Below are positions 32,434-40,092 of a DNA stretch of 64,000 bases, piece by piece; the stretch's first letter is position 1; the number at the start of each line of letters is the position of its first letter. Under the pieces are notes generated by a model. That model had not been told where the DNA came from and made no database searches. It saw nothing but the letters and a program-made list of their open reading frames with translations. The DNA is from UBA1926 sp002337215 (GTDB taxonomy: Bacteria; Planctomycetota; Phycisphaerae; Phycisphaerales; UBA1924), in the NCBI GenBank assembly GCA_963973795.1, contig CAXBAF010000010.1, positions 50,642 through 114,641 of the forward strand, written 5' to 3'. A program made the translations under genes and the position numbers.

Positions 32434-33513
32434 ATGCCCCTCGACCACTACATCACGCTCGGCCGGTCCGGCCTCAAGGTCAGCCCCCTCTGCCTCGGCA
32501 CCATGACTTTCGGCACCGACTGGGGCTGGGGGTCCGACGTCGAGACCTCGGGCAGGGTCATCGACACCTACCTCGACCGGGGCGGCAACTTCCTCGACAC
32601 CGCGAACATCTACACCAAGGGCCACTCCGAAAAGATCATCGGCGACCACCTCGGCAAGGACCCCGCGAAGCGCGACCGGCTCGTCATCGCGACCAAGTGC
32701 ACCGGGAACATGTTCAAGGGCGACCCCAACGGCGGGGGCGGCGGACGCAAGAGCATGATCAACGCCGTCGAGGAATCGCTGCGCCGGCTGCAGACCGACC
32801 ACATCGACCTGCTCTGGGCGCACTTCTGGGATCAGAACGCGCCGATCGAGGAGTTGCTGCGCACGGTGGACGACCTTGTGCGCGCCGGCAAGGTCCTCTA
32901 CTTCGGCCTCTCCGACCACCCCGCCTGGGTGTGCGCGATGGCGCAGTACGAATCGACGATCCGCAACTACGCCCCCATCATCGCCCTGCAGATCGAGTAC
33001 AGCCTCAAGGAGCGGACGGTCGAGGGCGAGCTGATCCCGATGGCGCAGAAGCTCGGCATGGGCGTGACGCCCTGGAGCCCGCTGGGCGGCGGCATCCTGA
33101 CCGGCAAGTACACCCGCGACACGAAGCCGACGGAGGGCCGGGCCTCGAGCGGCTGGATCAACATCACCGAGAAGCAGTACGAGATCATCGACGCGCTGGT
33201 CGCGGTGGCCGACAAGGTGGGCGCGTCACCCGCGCAGGTTGCGCTCAAGTGGGTGCAGGAGCGTCCGGGCGTGACGAGCACGATCATCGGCGCGCGCACG
33301 ATGGAGCAGCTCGAGTCGAACCTCGACGCGCTCGATATCGAGCTCGCCGACGAGCACCGCGCGACGCTCGACGAGGCGTCCGAGACGCCGCAGGCCTTCC
33401 CGCACAACTTCCTGAACAACGTCAAGACCGTGATGCAGAACGGGACCACCATCAACGGGGAGCATCGGGACGTGTGGGACAACGCACCGCAGAACGATAG
33501 TGAGCGGCACTAA
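32434..33513 (+). CDS. Aldo/keto reductase
   Basis: 359 residues. DTYLDRGGNFLDTANIYTKGHSEKIIGDHL (Asp/Tyr), VIATKCTGNMF (Lys), DHIDLLWAHFWD (His) and TIIGARTMEQLESNL (cofactor end) are the AKR segments. Nearest in pattern to YajO/YdhF-like and YhdN-like reductases. Start at 32434 with AAGGAG nine bases upstream; upstream in-frame sequence is the opposite strand of the zinc-ribbon gene and is rejected. Not closely similar to the other AKR at 3047. Confidence 0.92.
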   Translation: MPLDHYITLGRSGLKVSPLCLGTMTFGTDWGWGSDVETSGRVIDTYLDRGGNFLDTANIYTKGHSEKIIGDHLGKDPAKRDRLVIATKCTGNMFKGDPNGGGGGRKSMINAVEESLRRLQTDHIDLLWAHFWDQNAPIEELLRTVDDLVRAGKVLYFGLSDHPAWVCAMAQYESTIRNYAPIIALQIEYSLKERTVEGELIPMAQKLGMGVTPWSPLGGGILTGKYTRDTKPTEGRASSGWINITEKQYEIIDALVAVADKVGASPAQVALKWVQERPGVTSTIIGARTMEQLESNLDALDIELADEHRATLDEASETPQAFPHNFLNNVKTVMQNGTTINGEHRDVWDNAPQNDSERH

Positions 33514-33537
33514 GAAGCGGCGCGTTTCAGGAAGCGA

Positions 33538-33933
33538 TCAACGGTGGCCCGGCAGCGAGCGTGCATCCCGGACGAGCAGGTACATCACCCACACGCTCGC
33601 CCCGATCCAGACGCCGATGCAGTTGGCGGCGAAGTCTTCCATCGTGACATATCGCCCCAGCCCCGGGATGCCCTGGCTGTACTCATCGATCCCCGCGTAG
33701 AGCATGGCGATCGGCATGCCGAGGCCCACGCTCTTCCACGAGCCGCGGGGGGCGAGCCAGCCCGTCGCGATGAGGGCGAAGGTCCATGTGGAATAGGCGA
33801 TGCCGTGGGCCCAGAGGTCGGTCCGCGGGATGCCCGCGTCGACCTTCAGGTTCGGCCAGTGCGTCAGTGTGACCAGCGTCAACGCGATCGCGATGAACGC
33901 GAGGCGGCAGAGAAGATCGAGACCCTTACCCAT
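33538..33933 (-). CDS. VanZ-like membrane protein
   Basis: 131 residues with four predicted membrane helices. DLWAHGIAYSTWTFALIAT, GIDEYSQGIPGLGRYVTMEDFAANCIGVWIG is the VanZ pattern (Glu-Tyr-x-Gln region and DxxAN). VanZ-like proteins often sit at exosortase/EPS loci; the reaction is unknown. The last gene of the minus-strand EPS set. The chosen start (MGKGLDLL) avoids an extension through the 33956-34029 repeat. Confidence 0.8.
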   Translation of the reverse strand: MGKGLDLLCRLAFIAIALTLVTLTHWPNLKVDAGIPRTDLWAHGIAYSTWTFALIATGWLAPRGSWKSVGLGMPIAMLYAGIDEYSQGIPGLGRYVTMEDFAANCIGVWIGASVWVMYLLVRDARSLPGHR

Positions 33934-33955
33934 CGGTGTGCTGCACTCTTCTTCC

Positions 33956-34029
33956 GTGTGCCACGGCCGTCCCGGCCGTGCGGTCGTCATACCTGTCTGA
34001 AAGACACGGCCGGGACGGCCGTGGCACAC
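33956..34029. repeat. Large inverted repeat with 25-base arms
   Basis: Arms GTGTGCCACGGCCGTCCCGG-CCGTG and its perfect complement are separated by 24 bases. Each arm is itself palindromic. It lies between vanZ and parA on the same strand and may be a bidirectional terminator or a dispersed repeat; related single arms lie at 12021-12045. Confidence 0.8.
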
Positions 34030-34038
34030 CGGATCAAT

Positions 34039-35061
34039 CTACGCCGATTCGGCGACCCGATCGGTGACCACATGCACCTCGGCCGCGGGCTCCGGTGCAG
34101 GGGCCTCTGCGGCATCCGACGCCTCGGGATTGTCAGTTGCCGCTGACGCAGCCGACTCGGTATCGAGTGACGACTCCGGCTTCGTCCCGCCGAAGACCGT
34201 CTCCGCGAGGGCCGCGTAATCCTTCGCGCCGTTCGCGTCGGGTGCGTACTGGAAGATCGTCTGCCCGAAACTCGGGCACTCGGCGAGCTTGATGTTCCGC
34301 CGGATCGCGGGCTCGAAGACGCGGGCATTGCTCCAGGGCAGGCCCGGCATCTCCTTCGCCTCGGCGAAGAAGGTCTCCAGATCTTCGACGACCTCGCGCG
34401 TGTGGGCAGCCTGGTGGTCGTGCATGCAGACGACAACGCCCGCGACCGTGAGATCGGGGTTGATCGCCCGGTCGCCGCGCGTCAGCAGGCCGATGGTCTC
34501 CAGCAGCTTCCCCACCCCCTGCAGCGCGAGGTAGTGGGCCTGCATCGGGATGATGACCTCCGTCGCGGCGCTCAAGCCGTTGAGGGTCAGCAGCCCCAGC
34601 GAGGGGGGGCAATCAAAGAAGACCGCGCCGAAGCGGTCGCCGAGCGAGTCGAGCGCCGTCCGCAGGCGCGTGAACCGATCGGCCTCGCTGCCCAACTCGA
34701 ACTCGGCGGCTGCGAGGTCGGTCTCGCTCGGCAGACAGAACAGATGCTCGGTGACCGGTACGATCGCGTCATGAATCGGTGCGTGATCGTGCGCCCCGGG
34801 GTCCAGCAGGATGTCGTACACCGACGAGTCGTCCATCCGATCGCTCGGATCGACGCCCAGGTGCAGCGACGCGTGGGCCTGCGGGTCGAGATCGACAACA
34901 AGCGTGGGGATGCCCATCTCGGCGTGGGCGGCCGCGAGGTTCACCGTGGTGGTCGTCTTGCCGACCCCGCCCTTCTGGTTCATGAAGGCGATCCGGCGGG
35001 GGCTGCGCGCGCCCGAGGTGAGGCCGGGGTGATTCGTCCGTGAATCGTCGTGGTCCGTCAT
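34039..35061 (-). CDS. ParA/Soj-family ATPase, without adjacent ParB
   Basis: 340 residues. Deviant Walker A FMNQKGGVGKTTTTVNLA, LVVDLDPQAHASLHLG, Walker B AVFFDCPPSLGLLTLNGL, and EVIIPMQAHYLALQGVGKLL are typical ParA. The C-terminal 55 residues are Ala/Glu/Pro-rich and acidic, without family homology. No parB or parS is seen near. In this position a role in placing the EPS machinery or in chromosome partition are both possible; context alone cannot decide. Follows the WecA-like gene by 82 bases on the same strand. Confidence 0.88.
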   Translation of the reverse strand: MTDHDDSRTNHPGLTSGARSPRRIAFMNQKGGVGKTTTTVNLAAAHAEMGIPTLVVDLDPQAHASLHLGVDPSDRMDDSSVYDILLDPGAHDHAPIHDAIVPVTEHLFCLPSETDLAAAEFELGSEADRFTRLRTALDSLGDRFGAVFFDCPPSLGLLTLNGLSAATEVIIPMQAHYLALQGVGKLLETIGLLTRGDRAINPDLTVAGVVVCMHDHQAAHTREVVEDLETFFAEAKEMPGLPWSNARVFEPAIRRNIKLAECPSFGQTIFQYAPDANGAKDYAALAETVFGGTKPESSLDTESAASAATDNPEASDAAEAPAPEPAAEVHVVTDRVAESA

Positions 35062-35143
35062 GCGGGCAGTATACGGCGGGCCCGCGGATCGGCTGATCTT
35101 GCGCGAAAGTTCGGATGAAGATTGGCAATCGGCGTCACCGGCG

Positions 35144-36595
35144 TTAGGCGCCGGACCCGGCCTCGACCGGTTCGGGCTTGGGCGCCGGGGCCTTCGTCGG
35201 CTTCGCCGGGGGGATCGCGATCCGCATCGACTGCTCCTCGTGCGCCTTCCGCCTCGCGATCTTGGTCGAATAGACCACGATGAACGAGACGACGAGCAGG
35301 GCGAGCGTGTAGACGAACCGCACCCCGGAGGCCGCGAGCAGCACGCCGATGACGGCGAAACCCGTCCCCATACCGTAGAGCACGAAGACCGCGCCCTTCA
35401 CACCGAAGGCCCGCTTGAGCATGTGGTGCAGGTGGTCGGAGTCCGCGTCGGACATGCTCTTGCCCGCCATCTTCCGGCGGACAATCGCAAGCACAGTATC
35501 GATGATCGGGATCGCGTAGACGATCAGACCGGCGACGACCAGGTCGGTCCGCCCCGTGTCCCCGAGCATCAGGATGATGACGATCGTGGTGTAGCCCAGC
35601 ATGAGCGAGCCGCAATCGCCCAGGAAGATCGTCGCGGGGTTGAAGTTGTGGGGCAGGAAGCCCAGGCAGCCGCCGAGGAGCGCCATGCAGAGGATGATGC
35701 GCTGGGCGTCGCGCGGGCCGGGATCGGTGAAGACGACGAGCAGCGAGATCGCGAGCAGGCCGATAGTCGCGATGGCGGTCGTGCCGCTGAGCAGCCCGTC
35801 GAGCCCGTCGATGAGGTTCGAGGCGTTGCAGGCGCCGAGCACGAAGACCGCGATAACCGCGGTCCCCGTCCAGTAGATCACGTCGATCTCGACGACCGAG
35901 CCGAGGAAGGGGACCTCTGTGCCGAGCGGGATCGCGAATTGCAGGCTGGGATTATCGAAGAGCTGACCGAGCGTCGGGGCGAGAACACCCGCCGCGACCT
36001 TGACACCGATATCGCCGTAGGCGAGCGCCGCGGCCGCGAGGAGCTGGCCTCCCAGTTTCACGCGCGGGCTAATCCCCGTCACATCGTCGATGAGCCCGAT
36101 CACCATGATGATGGTGATCCCGAGCAGGATCCAGGGCGGGACGAACCGCGGGTCGGGCCGCCCGAACGCGACCGCCGGCAGGTCGTGATACTCGACCAGG
36201 AACGATTGATGGACGCCGAAATAGCTGAACAGGATGCCGCCCATGATCCCGAGATACACCGCGGCCCCGCCCAGATAGGCGATCGGCATGCGGTGGACCT
36301 TCCGAGGATCGGTCGGGTGATCGATCACGCCGTTCGCGAGCGCGAGGTGCCGCATGATCGGGGTCGCGACCAGTGCGATCAGGAACGACACGACGAGCAC
36401 GCCCGCGTAGCCGTTGAAGACGTCGAGCCAGCTCGGGGCGATCGTCGAATCGATGCCGGCCAGGTCCGCGAGCCGCGACTGCCGCTCCGCCAGCGAGGTC
36501 AGCCCCTGCCCGATCGACTCGATCTCGTCGATCATCTCGGGCCCGACGACGGTCTGGGTGCGGGTCGATCCGAGCTCGGTGATGGGCGGGATCAT
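35144..36595 (-). CDS. Undecaprenyl-phosphate phosphosugar transferase (WecA/TagO/MraY-like)
   Basis: 483 residues with about ten membrane helices. Family signatures: HPTDPRKVHRMPIAYLGGAAVY, IGLIDDVTGISPRVKL (Asp-Asp), NASNLIDGLDGLLSG, LGDCGSLMLGY and the HIHH-like motif DSDHLHHMLKR. It moves a sugar-1-phosphate (likely HexNAc-1-P) from UDP to undecaprenyl phosphate, starting a polysaccharide repeat unit. An extra N-terminal segment of about 60 residues precedes the first family motif and a Pro/Ala/Lys tail follows. Its start overlaps the stop of the upstream epimerase by 4 bases. Confidence 0.92.
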   Translation of the reverse strand: MIPPITELGSTRTQTVVGPEMIDEIESIGQGLTSLAERQSRLADLAGIDSTIAPSWLDVFNGYAGVLVVSFLIALVATPIMRHLALANGVIDHPTDPRKVHRMPIAYLGGAAVYLGIMGGILFSYFGVHQSFLVEYHDLPAVAFGRPDPRFVPPWILLGITIIMVIGLIDDVTGISPRVKLGGQLLAAAALAYGDIGVKVAAGVLAPTLGQLFDNPSLQFAIPLGTEVPFLGSVVEIDVIYWTGTAVIAVFVLGACNASNLIDGLDGLLSGTTAIATIGLLAISLLVVFTDPGPRDAQRIILCMALLGGCLGFLPHNFNPATIFLGDCGSLMLGYTTIVIILMLGDTGRTDLVVAGLIVYAIPIIDTVLAIVRRKMAGKSMSDADSDHLHHMLKRAFGVKGAVFVLYGMGTGFAVIGVLLAASGVRFVYTLALLVVSFIVVYSTKIARRKAHEEQSMRIAIPPAKPTKAPAPKPEPVEAGSGA

Positions 36596-37626
36596 GCGCG
36601 CCCCCCGACCCCGGGAGTGGACGCGTTCTTCGTGTCGGCCTCGGCCTCGATCGCCGACGCGATGTCGCGGATCGTGCGCTCGAGGGTGATCTCGGGCTCA
36701 AAGCCCACCGCCGCGCGGACCCGCGCGAGATCGGGCCTGCGGAACTGCAGGTCCTCGTAGCCGGGCGGGTACGCCTCGTCGTAGGGCACGAACTCGATCA
36801 CCGACGACGAGCCGAGCACCGTGCGCACGGTCTCGGCGAGCGCGCGGATCGTGATCGGCACATCCGACCCAAGATTGAAAACCCGGCCGTGCTGCGCGGG
36901 GTCCGCCAGCAGCCTGGGCAGCACCGCGATGACGTCCCGCACATCGCAGAAGCAGCGTGACTGGTTGCCGTCGCCGAACACGCGGATCGGCTCACCGGCG
37001 ATCGCCGCGCGCACGAAGCGGGGCAGCACCATGCCGTACGCGCCGACCTGGCCCGGCCCGACGGTGTTGAACAGCCGGACGACGACGCACGACGCCGATC
37101 CGTCGCGGTGGTGGCCCAGCGCGAGATACTCATCGATCGCCTTGGCGCACGCGTACGACCATCGCGTTACAGAGGTCGGGCCGTACACAACGTCGTCGTC
37201 TTCGCTGAACACCCGGCGGGTCGGCTTGCCGTACACCTCCGAGGAGGACGTGAAGAGCATGGGCCCCGCGCCGGTCCGCTCGATGAAACGGAGCAGCGCG
37301 GCGGTCTGCTCGACGTTGGTCTCGATCGAGCGCACGGGCTCGTGCATCACTTTGTCCACACCGACAGCGGCGGCGAGGTGGTAGACCTCGTCGAACGGGT
37401 CGCGGCCGGCGAGTTCCCCGAGCCGATCCGAGAGCCTGCCCTCGATGACCTCGACGCCCTCGGGTGTTCGCCCGGCAGCGCCCGTCGAGAAATCGTCGAT
37501 GATCGTGACCGCGTCGCCCCGGCCTGCCAGCGCGCGCACGAGATGCGACCCAACGAAACCGGCCCCACCGGTCACGAGGACGCGGCGGGGCTGGGAGGGT
37601 TCGCGATCGGCTCGGCGGGCTGACAT
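36592..37626 (-). CDS. NAD-dependent sugar-nucleotide epimerase/dehydratase
   Basis: 344 residues, extended SDR: RRVLVTGGAGFVGSHLVRALAGRGDAVTIIDDFSTG, YHLAAAVGVDKVMHEPVRSIETNV, LFTSSSEVYGKPTRRVFSEDDDV, WSYACAKAIDEYLAL (Tyr-x3-Lys), VVVRLFNTVGPGQVGAYGMVLPRFVRAAIAGEPIRVFGDG. Closest in pattern to UDP-glucuronate decarboxylase (UDP-xylose synthase) and dTDP-glucose dehydratase-like enzymes. Start ATG at 37626 shares a base with the stop of the upstream gene (TAATG), so it is translationally coupled. Confidence 0.9.
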   Translation of the reverse strand: MSARRADREPSQPRRVLVTGGAGFVGSHLVRALAGRGDAVTIIDDFSTGAAGRTPEGVEVIEGRLSDRLGELAGRDPFDEVYHLAAAVGVDKVMHEPVRSIETNVEQTAALLRFIERTGAGPMLFTSSSEVYGKPTRRVFSEDDDVVYGPTSVTRWSYACAKAIDEYLALGHHRDGSASCVVVRLFNTVGPGQVGAYGMVLPRFVRAAIAGEPIRVFGDGNQSRCFCDVRDVIAVLPRLLADPAQHGRVFNLGSDVPITIRALAETVRTVLGSSSVIEFVPYDEAYPPGYEDLQFRRPDLARVRAAVGFEPEITLERTIRDIASAIEAEADTKNASTPGVGGRA

Positions 37627-39926
37627 TACGCGGCGTTCTCTCCGGCCTGAACAGGCTCGGGCTTGCCCGGCGCGTTGTTGGGGACAGACGACGCCTCGCC
37701 CGTCTCGCCCGCGTGGTACTGCGTGCTCGTGCGCATGTTCCGCTTCATGTAGCCGCCCGCGGCGGAGCGGACCGCGTTGACGATGATGCCGAGCATCTCG
37801 GCGGGGGCGTCGCTGAACTCGTTCTTGACGCGTCCGACCATGCCCCGGGTCTCCGACATCGCACGGGTCACCTGGATCGACGCGTCGCACCGCTGCGAGA
37901 GTGTCGCGGCGTCGCCCGCGACGATCGCCGGCGCGGTGTCGATGAACGCGATGTCGTAGATCCCGCCCGCCTCGGCGATGACGCGGGTCATCGCTTCGGT
38001 GCCGAGGCGCTCAAAGACGCGCTTCGAGCTGGGCCCGGCGGTGAGCACGTGGAGCGACCCGTTGCTCGTCGGGATGTTCTGGACCACTGATTCGAGGTCG
38101 GCGTCACCCGCGAGGATATCGCCGAGGCCCGGGCCTTCCTTGAGGCCGAAGAGCTTGTGCATCGTGGGCCTGCGGAAGTTCGCGTCGATGATGAGCACCT
38201 TGCGGTCCACCCCCGCGCAGGCGAGCCCGAGGTTCGCGGTCACGCCGCTCGCGCCCGAGCCGGGCATGCCGGCGAAGACCATGCAGGACTTGTGGCCCGC
38301 GTTGCTCATCCGCTTGAGCACGCTCGTGCGGATCTGGCGGAAGCTCTCGGCGACCACGCTCCGCGGCACGTCGCGCATCACGGTGTTGAACTGTCCGCCG
38401 ACCGAGGGGTCCTCCTCGGCGAGCGGGATGGTGCCCAGGATCTTGGTCCGCGGCATCGCGGCGAGATCGGCGGGGCTCTTGACGCGCTGGTCGAGGAACT
38501 CGGCGGCGAGGATGCTCGCGGCGGTGAGACCCGTGATCACGACAACGCCGAGGGGGATCATGAGGAACAGCTGCGGCATCGAGGGACGCTCGGGGATCCG
38601 GGCCGACTCGACGACAACCATCCGGTTCGACGCGCTGGTCGAGTTGGCGGTCTCGATGTCTTCGAGCGCCGCCCGGCGGCTGGTGAGCGAGGAGTTCATC
38701 GCCGAGATCTGATCGGTGATGTCCTGGATCTCGGTGATCGTCCGCGTCATGTCCTGCAGCAGGATCTCGAGTTCCTCCTGCCGGGTGGTCAGGTCCGCGA
38801 TCTGTGCGCGGCTCTGCATGACCTGGCTCTCGAGCATGTCCTTCTCGGCGTCGAAGAGCTTGGCGAGCTCGCGCTCTGTCGTGATCGAGATCTGCTGCTC
38901 GGCCGCGCTGATCTGCGTCTCGACCAACTTGTACTCGCGGTGCCCCGGCATGAAGCCCATCTGGCGGAGCTCCTGCAGTCGCTGCTCGAGGAAGTCCTTG
39001 TTCGCCTTGAGCTGAGCGACGAGCGGGCTCTGCGAGACCATCTGCCGCTGCGTCTCGGTGTAGCGCACGCCGCCTTCGGACTCGACCATCTGCTCCATCC
39101 GCTGGAGCTGGACCTGCATCGCCTCCACCTCGAGCCCGATGTTGTTCATCTCGACCGCGATGATGCTGAGGCGTTCACGCGTGATCGTCTGCTGCTCGGC
39201 GAGACCGGTGATCTCCTCGTCGCGGATCAGCCGGTTGCGGCGCTCGGTCAGGTTGTCGATCTCACGCTTGAGGTTGTTGATCGCCTCCTGGATCGCCGCC
39301 CGCTTCTCGCTGGTCGACTTGCTGTTTCGGTTCTGCAGGTCGCCGTAGTACGCCTCGCGCATCAGCCTCGCCATCGCGGCGACGTCCTTGGGCTCCTTCC
39401 ACGAGACCTTCATGCGGACGTACGACGTGCCCCCGACCGGGCGGGCCGAGACACGGTCCTCGAGCTTCTCGGTCGCTTTCGTGTAATCGAAGGTGCCGTC
39501 CGACTGCTCGAACTGCCCGGCCCAGTTCGGTGCCTCAACGCGGAGACGCGGATCCTGGGCGACCCGCTCGAGGATGTCCCGGCTCAGCATGCGGTCCGCC
39601 TGCGTCGCCATGAACTGGTCCATGAAGTCCTGGTCGAGTGTGTCGCTGTCGAGCAGGTCGCTTCCCTGCGGCGGGATCGCCTCGTACGTCACGACCGAGT
39701 CGAAGATCGGATAGGTCTTCGCCCAGACAAAGTGGGAGACCACCCCGAACACGGCCCCGACGCCGACCGCCGCGACCAGCACGAACTTCCACTTCTTGAG
39801 CAGCTTGATCGGATCGATCGTCGGCGCACCAGAGCCGCCGCCAGAGCCACCACCCGACATGGGGGGCGGGACGGGTCGGCCGCGCGGGACTGCGGGGTTC
39901 GGCTTGGGAGGGGGGACGCTGCTCAT
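37626..39926 (-). CDS. Wzz/BY-kinase-like polysaccharide copolymerase with degenerate ATPase site
   Basis: 766 residues. N-terminal Pro/Gly linker, a membrane segment (around residues 45-65), a Wzz-type periplasmic domain, long coiled coils (about residues 200-430), a second membrane segment (PQLFLMIPLGVVVITGLTAASILAAEFLDQ, about 500-525), and a C-terminal BY-kinase/MinD-like domain. The latter has VLIIDANFRRPTMHKLFGLK (A' motif) and YDIAFIDTAPAIVAGDAATLSQRCD (Walker B). The Walker A, however, reads FAGMPGSGASGVTANLG, where active enzymes have G-E-G-K-S/T: the essential Lys is missing. The C-terminus has few Tyr residues. So it likely controls chain length without kinase activity. Confidence 0.88.
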   Translation of the reverse strand: MSSVPPPKPNPAVPRGRPVPPPMSGGGSGGGSGAPTIDPIKLLKKWKFVLVAAVGVGAVFGVVSHFVWAKTYPIFDSVVTYEAIPPQGSDLLDSDTLDQDFMDQFMATQADRMLSRDILERVAQDPRLRVEAPNWAGQFEQSDGTFDYTKATEKLEDRVSARPVGGTSYVRMKVSWKEPKDVAAMARLMREAYYGDLQNRNSKSTSEKRAAIQEAINNLKREIDNLTERRNRLIRDEEITGLAEQQTITRERLSIIAVEMNNIGLEVEAMQVQLQRMEQMVESEGGVRYTETQRQMVSQSPLVAQLKANKDFLEQRLQELRQMGFMPGHREYKLVETQISAAEQQISITTERELAKLFDAEKDMLESQVMQSRAQIADLTTRQEELEILLQDMTRTITEIQDITDQISAMNSSLTSRRAALEDIETANSTSASNRMVVVESARIPERPSMPQLFLMIPLGVVVITGLTAASILAAEFLDQRVKSPADLAAMPRTKILGTIPLAEEDPSVGGQFNTVMRDVPRSVVAESFRQIRTSVLKRMSNAGHKSCMVFAGMPGSGASGVTANLGLACAGVDRKVLIIDANFRRPTMHKLFGLKEGPGLGDILAGDADLESVVQNIPTSNGSLHVLTAGPSSKRVFERLGTEAMTRVIAEAGGIYDIAFIDTAPAIVAGDAATLSQRCDASIQVTRAMSETRGMVGRVKNEFSDAPAEMLGIIVNAVRSAAGGYMKRNMRTSTQYHAGETGEASSVPNNAPGKPEPVQAGENAA

Positions 39927-40092
39927 CGTGCATACTCCGGGACCGGGCGGCCCCAACTCGTGGTCTTCGTGATCCCGCGTGCTTACGGCGGTCGGCCCGC
40001 CCCAGTTCAGGGAAGATGCCGCGAACGATCCGATGACTCGGACGGCCGCACGCGACACCCCGGGCGGAAGCCCGGACATAGTGGGTTTTCGG

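Noticed and set aside
35060..36760. 566-residue plus-strand frame and similar large ones at 38157-40259 and 41314-44964
   Set aside because: Antisense to the WecA-like, Wzz-like and TPR genes, which have real family motifs; no motif in the frames.
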